Under the pieces are notes generated by a model. That model searched no databases and was not told where the DNA came from. It saw only the letters and a program-made list of their open reading frames with translations. DNA of 12,094 nt, from contig CAAFQT010000282.1 of the NCBI GenBank assembly GCA_900765185.1, positions 1-12,094 on the forward strand, in the 5' to 3' direction. Source of the stretch: an uncultured Collinsella sp. (GTDB taxonomy: Bacteria > Actinomycetota > Coriobacteriia > Coriobacteriales > Coriobacteriaceae). This document shows, in pieces, positions 1-6,729 of this stretch. A program made the position numbers and the translations under genes. Position 1 is the stretch's first letter; each line of letters opens with the position of its first letter.

Positions 1-415
1 CAAACCCCAGGGCAAGCGCCGCCGTCACAACAACCGTCGGCGCCAGGCAAACCGCCATGTACCACCGGCGCGAATACACAACGCCCTCGGCGCAGGCATA
101 GATCATCGCCGTCTCGCGATTCGCCCCAAAGGTCACCTGCGCGCCCGCAGGCGCCAGCAGCTTAAAAAAAACCGCATGCACCAGCTCGTGCACGGCAAAC
201 GATGCCATTGAGACCACAGCCAAGCCGACTATCCAGCCCACGACAGCCATCCAGCCGCCCGCCTCAGCCGCGTCCAGGTCCGCAGGCCCGCCCAACAGCA
301 TAAACACCGGCACCAGGCACACGGCAAACACCGCGATCACGGCCATCCCCCACACGAAGCAAGCGTGTAGAAAATCCTCGTCCTCAAACGCATGTATGTT
401 GGAAATCTCATTCAT
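1..415 (-). CDS. DUF3267-like membrane zinc-metalloprotease family protein (partial, 3' end missing)
   Basis: The reading frame runs leftward from an ATG at 415 and is still open at base 1, giving 138 N-terminal residues. A short acidic N-terminus (MNEISNIHAFEDEDF) is followed by a hydrophobic segment at about residues 19-42, a second at about 55-73, then HELVH at residues 76-80, which fits the HEXXH zinc/catalytic motif of membrane-embedded metalloproteases. A third hydrophobic stretch begins near residue 120. This order (two membrane segments, then HEXXH at a membrane edge) resembles the DUF3267 family, which is related to site-2-type proteases. The substrate is unknown and the second metal-ligand region lies outside the window. 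No Shine-Dalgarno sequence precedes the ATG, and a TATCCT box sits only 8 bases upstream, so the message may be leaderless. The gene is divergent from the MetRS-like gene. The HEXXH protein class is fairly secure; the DUF3267 name is from recall of the family layout. Confidence 0.72.
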   Translation of the reverse strand, partial: MNEISNIHAFEDEDFLHACFVWGMAVIAVFAVCLVPVFMLLGGPADLDAAEAGGWMAVVGWIVGLAVVSMASFAVHELVHAVFFKLLAPAGAQVTFGANRETAMIYACAEGVVYSRRWYMAVCLAPTVVVTAALALGF

Positions 416-548
416 AGCATCTTAGGATAGCGCCCCTGCCACGCACCCGCCCGCATGTGCGATAATGTCGAACGATATGCACGAATTGACCACCGCGCCG
501 CCGAACCCCGTGCCCGGCCGCGCTCTTACCTATATGCGAAGGAGTCCC
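416..548. promoter_or_regulatory. Divergent promoter region between the metalloprotease-like and MetRS-like genes
   Basis: The plus strand carries TGTGCGATAAT at 456-466. This reads as an extended -10 element (TG, one base, GATAAT) for the MetRS-like gene and leaves a leader of roughly 75 bases before its ATG. The same 11 bases occur on the minus strand ahead of the degV-like gene (6439-6449). For the minus-strand gene the best -10 candidate is TATCCT (complement of 424-429), 8 bases before the ATG at 415. No convincing -35 box is seen for either. The assignment is from sequence pattern only. Confidence 0.4.
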
Positions 549-2699
549 ATGGCATCCAAATACTCCATGAACGACCGTCCCAGCTGGCCGCGCCGCGCCA
601 TCGTTACCGCCGGCGAGCCCTACGGCAACAAGGGTCTGCACTTTGGCCACGTCGGCGGCGTCTTTGTCCCGGCCGACTTCTTCGCCCGCTTCCTGCGCGA
701 CCGCCTGGGCCGCGAAAACGTCATCTTCACCTCGGGCACCGACTGCTACGGTTCGCCCATCATGGAGAGCTACCGCAAGCTCAAGGAGAACGAGAGCTAC
801 GACAAGTCCATCGGCGAGTATGTCGAGTCCAATCACTCCCGCCAGGCCGCGACCCTCAACAACTACAACATCAGCTGCGACATCTACGGCGGCTCGGGCC
901 TTGAGCCGGCGGCCCAGATCCACAACGAGGTGACTGCCGAGATTATCGAGCGCCTGCACGAGCAGGGCACCATCTCCAAGCGCTCCACGCTGCAGTTCTA
1001 CGATGCCAAGGCCGGCACGTTCCTCAACGGCCGCCAGGTCATCGGCCGCTGCCCCATCCAGGGCTGCAAGTCCGAGAAGGCTTATGCCGACGAGTGCGAT
1101 CTGGGCCACCAGTTTGAGCCCGAGGAGCTCATCGCGCCCAAGAGCCAGCTCACCGGCGAGGTGCCCGAGCTGCGCCCGGTCGACAATCTCTACTTTGACC
1201 TGCCGGCCTACCTCGACTTTATGAAGACCTACACCGCCAAGCTCGCCCAGAACCCGCAGGTTCGCTCCGTGGTCTCCAAGACCATGGAGGAGTGGCTGCT
1301 GCCGGCTCAGCTCTACATCCAGAACAAGTTCCGCGAGGCCTTCGATGCCGTCGAGGACCAGCTCCCCGAGCACACCGTGCTGGAGCCCGAGGGCAACAAG
1401 AGCAGCTTTACCGTCACCTTCCCCAGCTGGAAGGAGCGCGACGACGCCCACGCGGTGCTCGCCAACGGCGGCGTGCGCTTCCGCAGCGGCAAGGCGCTCG
1501 TGCCCTTCCGCATCACCGGCAACATCGACTGGGGCGTTCCGGTGCCCCAGGTCGACGGCGTTTCCGACGTCACCTGCTGGTGCTGGCCCGAGAGCCTGTG
1601 GGCGCCCATCAGCTACACGCGTACCGTACTCGCCCGCGACGCCCGCGCCGCCGGCGTGACCGAGGGTGTCGCCGCCCAGGACGCCGCCCTTATGGGCGAG
1701 CCCGCCGCCGACTCCACACAGGTGCCCGCGCCCACCTACCAGCACAGCTCGCTCGACTGGCGCGACTGGTGGTGCTCGGACGACGCACAGATCTACCAGT
1801 TTATCGGTCAGGACAACATCTACTTCTACTGCATCGCGCAGACCGCCATGTGGGAGGCCCTGGGCTGGGACCTCACGCAGAGCACCGTCAGCGCCTGCTA
1901 CCACCTGCTCTACATGGGCAAAAAGGCCAGCTCGTCCTCGCAGACGCCTCCCCCGCCGGCAGACGACCTACTCAACCACTACACCTGCGAGCAGATGCGC
2001 GCGCACTGGCTGTCGCTCGGCCTGTCCGAAAAGCCGGTGAGCTTTAGCCCCAAGGCATACGACACGCGTGTGACCGGCAAGGACAAGGACGGCAACGAGG
2101 TGCGCGCCTGCGACGACAAGCGCGTTATCGATCCGGCCCTTAAGGAGAGCGCCCTTTTGACCGGCGTATTCAACCGTCTGGCCCGCAGCTGCTTCTACGG
2201 CGTCGCCGTCAAGGAAGGCGACGAGAGCCCCTATCGCAACGGCTGCATCCCCGCCGGTGCCGCCTCTGCCGCCGTGGTCGAGGCTGCCGAGCAGGCAGCT
2301 CTTGCCTTTGAGCAGGCCATGTACAAGTTCGAGACGCACCGCGCGCTTGCCGTGTGCGACGACTACCTGCGCGCCGCCAACAAGCGCTGGAGCGACGCCT
2401 CCAAGGCCGCCAACAAGCTCGAGGGCGACGAAGCAAACGCAGCGATGACGCAGGCCCTGGTTGATGCCTTTACCGAGCTGCGCGTGGCGACCGTCCTGAT
2501 GCACGGTATCGTCCCGGCCGGCTGCGAACTCATCTGCGAGTACTTCGACGTCGATCCGGTCGCCTTCTTTAGCTGGGATAACATCTTTGCCTCCACGGAC
2601 GAGTTCGTAGAGAGCCTGGGCGAGAAGCCCGGCGACCACCGCGTGAAGCCGCTGCCCCCGCGCTTCGACTTCTTCAGCAAGCACGAGAGCCAGTACTAA
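549..2699 (+). CDS. metG: Methionyl-tRNA synthetase-like class I aminoacyl-tRNA ligase
   Basis: A 716-residue protein whose catalytic fold matches methionyl-tRNA synthetase, the enzyme that charges tRNA-Met in the cytoplasm. Visible landmarks are HFGH (residues 31-34, the HIGH motif), FTSGTDCYGSP (MetRS GTDEHG region), a zinc knuckle with C168, C173, C183 and H187, WGVPVP at 328-333, IGQDN at 419-423, and KKASSSS at 458-464 in the KMSKS position. A helical anticodon-binding region fills the C-terminus (about 520-716). Two features are atypical: the KMSKS loop reads KASSS, lacking the usual second lysine, and the fourth zinc ligand appears to be His. The ATG at 549 is chosen because AAGGAG (539-544) lies just upstream and the family starts here (RRAIVTAGEPYGNKG); an in-frame ATG at 465 would add 28 residues without an SD. 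It may be the main MetRS or a divergent paralog. The family is secure, the exact role less so. Confidence 0.85.
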   Translation: MASKYSMNDRPSWPRRAIVTAGEPYGNKGLHFGHVGGVFVPADFFARFLRDRLGRENVIFTSGTDCYGSPIMESYRKLKENESYDKSIGEYVESNHSRQAATLNNYNISCDIYGGSGLEPAAQIHNEVTAEIIERLHEQGTISKRSTLQFYDAKAGTFLNGRQVIGRCPIQGCKSEKAYADECDLGHQFEPEELIAPKSQLTGEVPELRPVDNLYFDLPAYLDFMKTYTAKLAQNPQVRSVVSKTMEEWLLPAQLYIQNKFREAFDAVEDQLPEHTVLEPEGNKSSFTVTFPSWKERDDAHAVLANGGVRFRSGKALVPFRITGNIDWGVPVPQVDGVSDVTCWCWPESLWAPISYTRTVLARDARAAGVTEGVAAQDAALMGEPAADSTQVPAPTYQHSSLDWRDWWCSDDAQIYQFIGQDNIYFYCIAQTAMWEALGWDLTQSTVSACYHLLYMGKKASSSSQTPPPPADDLLNHYTCEQMRAHWLSLGLSEKPVSFSPKAYDTRVTGKDKDGNEVRACDDKRVIDPALKESALLTGVFNRLARSCFYGVAVKEGDESPYRNGCIPAGAASAAVVEAAEQAALAFEQAMYKFETHRALAVCDDYLRAANKRWSDASKAANKLEGDEANAAMTQALVDAFTELRVATVLMHGIVPAGCELICEYFDVDPVAFFSWDNIFASTDEFVESLGEKPGDHRVKPLPPRFDFFSKHESQY

Positions 2700-2716
2700 A
2701 GCACGCTAGTAGCAAC

Positions 2717-2769
2717 GCGCCCGGGAATGATTATTCTGGGACGGGGATTAAAAAATCATTCCCGGGCGC
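2717..2769. repeat. 16-bp inverted repeat hairpin downstream of the MetRS-like gene
   Basis: GCGCCCGGGAATGATT (2717-2732) is perfectly complementary to 2754-2769, with 21 bases between. A CTTTTTG run follows 11 bases after the stem (2781-2787), so the hairpin could act as a terminator for the upstream gene, although the T-run is further away than usual. The stem overlaps the larger paired-module repeat at 2726-2837. Confidence 0.7.
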
Positions 2770-2837
2770 CACAGTACAGTCTTTTTGTGACGGGAGTCAT
2801 GGAATGATTATTTAATCCCCGTCCCAGAATAATCATT
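2726..2837. repeat. Paired inverted 37-base modules (REP/MITE-like element or alternative RNA structure)
   Basis: Bases 2726-2762 and the complement of 2801-2837 are the same 37-base module with one mismatch (36 of 37). They lie head to head around a 38-base spacer. Each copy has its own internal inverted repeat (AATGATTATT near one end, AATCATTCC at the other) flanking a CTGGGACGGGGATTAAA core. The right copy can fold alone (2803-2812 with 2828-2837), and the two copies can pair together with a perfect 27-bp core (2726-2752 with 2811-2837). The element ends 8 bases before the SD of the methyltransferase gene. No transposase is in the window. It could be a dispersed palindromic repeat pair or a cis-acting switch. 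Confidence 0.75.
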
Positions 2838-2856
2838 TAGGTGGAAGGAAAGACGG

Positions 2857-3960
2857 ATGTCCAAGCCGCGTCGTCGTAAGCAGAAAAAGCAGGTTAAGCC
2901 CGAGCTCAAGCTCAGGCAGTTTGCCGCTACCGAGCTTTCCGACCAGCTTGCCGCCCTTCCCTGCGCCGCCGACCTCCCGCGCTTTATGGTCGACACGGTC
3001 GCCGGCGCCTATGCGCCCGCCGATGCCGAGCTCATGATCGAGGGCTTCGGCGCCGCGGCCACACGCCCGGTCACGCTGCGCGCCAACACGCTCAAGGCGA
3101 CCGCCGAGGACATCGCTGCGGCGCTCGGTGCCGCCGGCATCGCCCACAACCCCGTCGCTTGGTATCCGGACGCCTTTATCCTGCCCGAGGCCCAGGTTTC
3201 CGACCTATGGGACCTCGACATCTACCGCGACGGCAAGATCTACCTACAGAGCCTGTCGTCCATGATGCCGCCTTTGGTGTTGGGCGCCCAGGCAGGCGAG
3301 GACATCCTGGACATGTGCGCAGCCCCTGGCGGCAAGACGACGCAGATCGCCGCCCTCACCCAGGGCCAGGCACACCTCACGGCCTGCGAGATGAGCATTC
3401 CCCGCGCCGAAAAGCTTGAGTCCAACCTCCACCGCCAAGGTGCCAAAAACGTGCCCGTCATGCGCATCGACGCACGCGAGCTCGACGAGTTCTTCCGCTT
3501 TGACCGCATCCTGCTCGACGCTCCCTGCACCGGCACGGGCACCGTCATCAGTGGCAACGAGAAAAGCCTGCGCGGCCTCACCGAGCAGCTGCTCGTCAAG
3601 TGCGCCCGCTCGCAGCGCGCGCTTCTGGACCGCGCCATGGGAGCCCTCAAACCGGGCGGCACGCTCGTCTATTCCACCTGTTCGATCATGCCGCAGGAAA
3701 ACGAGGACGCCCTGCAAGAGGCCCTCGACAAGCACATGGATTGCGAGCTTATCCCCCTCGACGGCACACCGAGCGAAAGTGAAGCGCGTCGCGCCCAGGA
3801 TGCCGGCGAGGAGCCGCATATCGAGTGCAACGCCCTCACCGAGGCCATCGCCGCCGGCCATGTCTCGGCCATCGCCAACGGTATGCCCGGCACGCTGACC
3901 ATTCCGCCTAGCCGCGATTTTGAGGGCTTCTACATTGCCCTGATCCGAAAACGCAGCTAG
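2857..3960 (+). CDS. RsmB/RsmF-type (NOL1/NOP2/Sun) RNA cytosine-C5 methyltransferase
   Basis: A 367-residue S-adenosylmethionine-dependent methyltransferase predicted to make 5-methylcytosine in RNA, probably rRNA, in the cytoplasm. A very basic N-terminal tail (MSKPRRRKQKKQ) precedes the N-terminal domain with RANTLKAT (about residues 74-81). The SAM-binding motif DMCAAPGGKT is at 152-161. The two conserved cysteines of this family are both present, C224 in DAPCTGTG and C275 in STCSI (273-277); the latter is the expected nucleophile. The C-terminus GFYIALIRKR is typical. There is no NusB-like RNA-binding domain as in E. coli RsmB, and the length is nearer to the short Gram-positive members, so the target base cannot be named. 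The ATG at 2857 has AAGGA at 2845-2849 with 7-base spacing. The leader holds the paired 37-base repeat. The 3' end converges on a small minus-strand gene 24 bases away. Confidence 0.9.
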   Translation: MSKPRRRKQKKQVKPELKLRQFAATELSDQLAALPCAADLPRFMVDTVAGAYAPADAELMIEGFGAAATRPVTLRANTLKATAEDIAAALGAAGIAHNPVAWYPDAFILPEAQVSDLWDLDIYRDGKIYLQSLSSMMPPLVLGAQAGEDILDMCAAPGGKTTQIAALTQGQAHLTACEMSIPRAEKLESNLHRQGAKNVPVMRIDARELDEFFRFDRILLDAPCTGTGTVISGNEKSLRGLTEQLLVKCARSQRALLDRAMGALKPGGTLVYSTCSIMPQENEDALQEALDKHMDCELIPLDGTPSESEARRAQDAGEEPHIECNALTEAIAAGHVSAIANGMPGTLTIPPSRDFEGFYIALIRKRS

Positions 3961-3984
3961 CGCACGGATCAAAAACTCAACAAG

Positions 3985-4155
3985 CTATCTCTGTGCGCGT
4001 TTGCCCTGCTGGTCGCGATGCTGTTTAAGCATCGCGCGCTCCTTGCGTTCGGCCCTTTTGCCCTTAATGGCCGTGACCACAAAGTAGATGACCGCGGCGG
4101 CAACGATTGCGCCCACGCACAGGCCAATCGAGCCAAACATTGCTGTCAATTCCAT
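3985..4155 (-). CDS. Small single-pass membrane protein (56 residues)
   Basis: An ATG at 4155 opens a 56-codon frame ending in TAG at 3985-3987. The SD-like AGAGGTGA (complement of 4163-4170) sits 7 bases upstream. The protein has a short N-terminus (MELTAMFGS), one hydrophobic helix at about residues 10-30 and a strongly basic tail from residue 31 (KGKRAERKERAMLKQHR), which predicts a type I orientation with the basic end in the cytoplasm. It resembles the many unnamed small membrane proteins of actinobacteria; no function can be assigned. It converges with the methyltransferase gene and is divergent from the TIM-barrel-like gene. Support comes from the good SD, the coherent membrane topology and the lack of any better gene here. 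Plus-strand frames over the same bases have no SD. Confidence 0.65.
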   Translation of the reverse strand: MELTAMFGSIGLCVGAIVAAAVIYFVVTAIKGKRAERKERAMLKQHRDQQGKRAQR

Positions 4156-4346
4156 ACCGCGTCACCTCTCTTTTAAACGGGACTTTCAAGATAGCACCTC
4201 GATCCTCGCCACCACAGCTCCTTCACGTTCTCCCGCCCTTCGGTCTAACGGATGGTGCGGCGGGGAAAAATCAACTCGTCAAACGATTTAGCATTCGCAA
4301 TTCCGGCTGCATCGCGCCGGCCACCATCGCATAGAATCGAGCCTCC
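4156..4346. promoter_or_regulatory. Divergent intergenic region with candidate leaderless start
   Basis: This 191-base gap separates the small membrane protein gene from the TIM-barrel-like gene. On the plus strand TAGAAT (4332-4337) lies 9 bases before the ATG at 4347 and no SD sequence is present. If TAGAAT is the -10 box, transcription would begin at or within a few bases of the ATG. No clear -35 box, hairpin or operator was found in the rest of the gap. Confidence 0.3.
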
Positions 4347-5438
4347 ATGGATACCCTCAACGACCTAAACGAACGCGTCGACGCCTTTGTCGGCACCAGC
4401 TCCTTCGACACGCCTGCCGCGGCAAACGACCAAGCTCCCATCGATGTACCCGCCGAGGTTCACGAGGACATCGTCGCCTCGGTCGATTTCTCCGAGGTCG
4501 AGCTCGCAGACGAGTTCACCGAGCCCCAGGTAGCCGTGACCCCCAACGGACTGCTCCCCATGGAGCCCCTGCCCATCGACGGACGTCTGCGCAAGGCTGC
4601 TCTTCGCATGCCCGACGAGATCGAGGAGGCCAGCGGCTTCACGCTCTTCGGCCGCCGCATCAAGTCGCTCATTTACACCACCGATGTCGCGGTTATCCGC
4701 AACTCCAACGCCGATGCCGTTTTTGCGGTCTACCCTTTCACGCCGCAGCCCGCCATTACGCAAGCGCTGCTGACCGTCGCCGAGTGCCCGGTCTTTGTAG
4801 GCGTGGGCGGCGGAACTACGACCGGTAAGCGCTCCGTGCAGATGGCAGCCGTCTCCGAGATGCAGGGCGCGGCGGGCTGCGTGGTCAACTCCCCCGCCAC
4901 TGCCGAGATGGTCGAGCACATCACCAACATCGCCGACATCCCCGTCATCGCCACGGTCGTTCGCTGCGACGACGATGCTCACGCCAAGGTGCGCGCCGGA
5001 GCCAAGATTCTCAACATCGCCGCCGGCAAGAACACGCCCCAGGTCCTACGCGAGCTGCGCGAGCACTATCCCAACCTGCCGCTCATCGCACCGGGCGGCA
5101 AGACGCCCGAGAGCATCCGTGAAACCATCGCCGCCGGCGCCAACGCCATCATCTGGACGCCGCCTTCGGCCCAGCAGCTACAGACCGACATGATGCAGCG
5201 TTATCGCAAGATGAAGGAAGACGCCACACCTGTCATCTCGCGCGACGATGTGCCCATTATCGACCAGGTCGCCGCCGCCGAGGTCAGCCAAGTCGAGAAC
5301 ATGAATCCCGACGTGCCGATTCCCGACGAAGTCATCGAGCGCGTCGCTTCGATCCACGAGCGCGTCGAGGAGCATCGCGCCAATCGCGGCCTCAAGCCAT
5401 CACTGCACGGCTTCTTCTTCCGCGGAAAGAAACGCTAG
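4347..5438 (+). CDS. Conserved TIM-barrel-like protein, putative hydrolase, with acidic N-terminal extension
   Basis: A 363-residue protein whose core (about residues 85-295) matches a family of uncharacterised bacterial proteins, often labelled hydrolase or TIM-barrel enzyme in databases. Landmarks are FGRRIKSLIYTTDVAVI, the run NADAVFAVYPFTPQP, the glycine loop VGVGGGTTTGKR at about 151-162, then repeated beta-alpha units ending in APGGKTPESIRETIAAGANAI, which looks like a phosphate-binding end of a barrel. No reaction is known to me. Two parts lie outside the core: an acidic, low-complexity N-terminus (residues 1-80, rich in D, E, V and A) and a helical C-terminus ending in the basic FFFRGKKR. 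The start at 4347 is the first ATG of the open frame but has no SD. Internal ATGs at 4560 (M72) and M89 would still keep the core, so the start is less certain than the gene. It ends at a terminator shared with the convergent degV-like gene. Confidence 0.75.
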   Translation: MDTLNDLNERVDAFVGTSSFDTPAAANDQAPIDVPAEVHEDIVASVDFSEVELADEFTEPQVAVTPNGLLPMEPLPIDGRLRKAALRMPDEIEEASGFTLFGRRIKSLIYTTDVAVIRNSNADAVFAVYPFTPQPAITQALLTVAECPVFVGVGGGTTTGKRSVQMAAVSEMQGAAGCVVNSPATAEMVEHITNIADIPVIATVVRCDDDAHAKVRAGAKILNIAAGKNTPQVLRELREHYPNLPLIAPGGKTPESIRETIAAGANAIIWTPPSAQQLQTDMMQRYRKMKEDATPVISRDDVPIIDQVAAAEVSQVENMNPDVPIPDEVIERVASIHERVEEHRANRGLKPSLHGFFFRGKKR

Positions 5439-5450
5439 CCGCAACAACAA

Positions 5451-5484
5451 GGCCCGCCCCACAAACGTGAGGCGGGCCGTTTTC
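5451..5484. terminator. Hairpin terminator between convergent genes
   Basis: GGCCCGCC (5451-5458) pairs with GGCGGGCC (5471-5478) around a 12-base loop that can add a CAC/GTG pairing. GTTTTCG follows on the plus strand; the minus strand has only an interrupted T-rich run (TTGTTGTTG). It should end the TIM-barrel-like gene 12 bases after its stop and may also serve the degV-like gene less efficiently. Confidence 0.75.
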
Positions 5485-5519
5485 GCTTGAACAAACATGC
5501 AGCGACGTGATGGGGCAAA

Positions 5520-6410
5520 TTAATCCACGCGCTTGTCGCCCATAAAGAAGAGCGCCACCGTACCAGGTCCGGTGTGCGAACCGATCAGGGCACCGATATT
5601 GTTGATCTCAATCTTGCCTTTGAGCTGCGGAACTTGTTCCTCAATCAGCGCCGCAACGGCCTCAGCGTCCTCGCGGCACGCCGAATGGGACAAGATGCAC
5701 TTACCCGAATAATCCGCACCGTCCTGCACATGTGCCATCATGGTCTTAGCCATCTCGGAAATCGCGCGCTTCTTAGTGCGAATCTTTTCACGTGGCGACA
5801 GCCCACCTTCGCAATCGACCGTCATAAGTGGGCAAATCTTAAGCGCTGTGCCGATAATCGCGCTCGCGGCCGAAATGCGACCGCCGCGCAGGTAGCTCGA
5901 CAGATCGGTCGAGAAGAACCAGTGGTGCAGGTTGAGTTTATGCTCCTCAATCCAAGCGGCCGTCTCGTCGAGCGAAGCGCCGCTATCGCGCACGTCGGCG
6001 GCATATTCCAGCAATAGGCCAAAGCCCGAAGACGCCCCCAGCGAATCGATGACGCGCACCTTGCCGCCCTGGGGATAGCGATCCGCGAGCATCTGCGCCG
6101 CAACGCAAGCCGAACCATACGTACCCGAAATGCCCGACGACAACGTAAGGTGCAGCACGTCTTTACCCTCGGCAACAAACGGCTCCCAAAACTCCTCGTA
6201 CTCACCCACGCTCACCTGAGACGTCTTGGGCATGGCGCCCGCGGCAATCTGGGCAAAAAACTCATCCGGCGTAATCGACTGATACAGATCGTCCGTATGG
6301 ACAACACCATCAATCTCGTAATGAAAACACACGACAGGGATATTGCGCGACGCAAAGAACTCACGGGTTCGATCGGCGGCGGATTCACAGGTCAGGACAA
6401 AATCACTCAT
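5520..6410 (-). CDS. DegV family fatty-acid-binding protein
   Basis: A 296-residue DegV-family protein. Members bind a long-chain fatty acid in a cleft between two domains; those called FakB present it to the kinase FakA for phosphorylation before phospholipid synthesis. Family signatures seen are TSQVS (63-67), LSSGISGTY (90-98, fatty-acid carboxylate site), RGGRIS (175-180) and IGSHTGPGTVALFF (276-289) with the conserved histidine. Length is normal and no membrane segment is present, so it is cytoplasmic. The ATG at 6410 has AAGGAG (complement of 6417-6422) 6 bases upstream. No fakA-like gene is in the window, so a kinase partner must be encoded elsewhere. Transcription is monocistronic: divergent from fbp, convergent with the TIM-barrel-like gene. 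The family is certain; the lipid bound is not. Confidence 0.93.
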   Translation of the reverse strand: MSDFVLTCESAADRTREFFASRNIPVVCFHYEIDGVVHTDDLYQSITPDEFFAQIAAGAMPKTSQVSVGEYEEFWEPFVAEGKDVLHLTLSSGISGTYGSACVAAQMLADRYPQGGKVRVIDSLGASSGFGLLLEYAADVRDSGASLDETAAWIEEHKLNLHHWFFSTDLSSYLRGGRISAASAIIGTALKICPLMTVDCEGGLSPREKIRTKKRAISEMAKTMMAHVQDGADYSGKCILSHSACREDAEAVAALIEEQVPQLKGKIEINNIGALIGSHTGPGTVALFFMGDKRVD

Positions 6411-6438
6411 ATGAGGCTCCTTAAGTATTGCTACGCAA

Positions 6439-6449
6439 ATTATCGCACA
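6439..6449 (-). promoter_or_regulatory. Extended -10 promoter candidate for the degV-like gene
   Basis: The complement of 6439-6449 reads TGTGCGATAAT, an extended -10 (TG, one base, GATAAT), about 30 bases upstream of the start codon. The same 11 bases precede the MetRS-like gene. No clear -35 box is found at 16-18 bases, as is common for extended -10 promoters. Confidence 0.4.
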
Positions 6450-6600
6450 GCAAGCCTAAATACGATACAAATGTCCACTATTTACCAATTCGAACCATTG
6501 GCATTGAATATCTTTATCATCAACGTCCCCATCCCCGCCATGGGCCAACATGGGCAAAATCATCCCCTTCGTCTCCACTTAACCGACACATCAACCTCAA

Positions 6601-6614
6601 CTAAATCGATTTAG
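6601..6614. promoter_or_regulatory. 14-bp perfect palindrome, candidate operator
   Basis: CTAAATCGATTTAG is self-complementary over all 14 bases. Nine bases of it, CTAAATCGA, recur in direct orientation at 6648-6656, 47 bases downstream. A palindromic full site plus a half site upstream of fbp fits a dimeric repressor or activator. The binding protein is unknown. Confidence 0.4.
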
Positions 6615-6672
6615 CAAACCGTTCAGCCGACAATTCAGCCACCGGCGCTAAATCGAAACAAAGCCGGCGCAT

Positions 6673-6702
6673 ACTGATAAACGTTTGACGATGTTTATCA
6701 GT
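6673..6702. promoter_or_regulatory. 10-bp inverted repeat ahead of fbp
   Basis: ACTGATAAAC (6673-6682) is perfectly complementary to GTTTATCAGT (6693-6702) with a 10-base spacer that includes TTGACG. It is too close to the fbp start and too AT-rich to be a good terminator. An operator overlapping the promoter or a leader hairpin are the two likely readings. Confidence 0.45.
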
Positions 6703-6729
6703 TTTACCAACCATATTGGAAGGTGTTTC

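Larger units (their letters stand above)
6411..6729. promoter_or_regulatory. Divergent degV/fbp intergenic region with palindromes
   Basis: This 319-base gap is visibly richer in A and T than its neighbours and holds no supported gene. From left to right it contains the degV-like promoter candidate, about 140 bases with no recognisable signal, a 14-bp perfect palindrome (6601-6614), a second copy of one arm of it (6648-6656), and a 10-bp inverted repeat (6673-6682 with 6693-6702) that ends 27 bases before the fbp start codon. These sites could be operators or leader structure for fbp. Confidence 0.45.

Noticed and set aside
408..1904. Long minus-strand open frame (498 codons) opposite the MetRS-like gene
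   Set aside because: It is antisense to a gene with clear motifs, has shadow composition (Val/Gly/Ala/Leu-rich) and no recognisable domain.
3244..3972. Minus-strand frame opposite the RNA methyltransferase gene
   Set aside because: Shadow frame; the plus strand carries all the catalytic motifs.
4088..4334. Two short plus-strand frames before the TIM-barrel-like gene
   Set aside because: No SD, no coherent protein features, and they overlap the better-supported small membrane gene on the other strand.
6685..6729. Upstream ATG at 6685 for fbp
   Set aside because: It lies within the inverted-repeat region without an SD; GGAAGG is well placed for the ATG at 6730.
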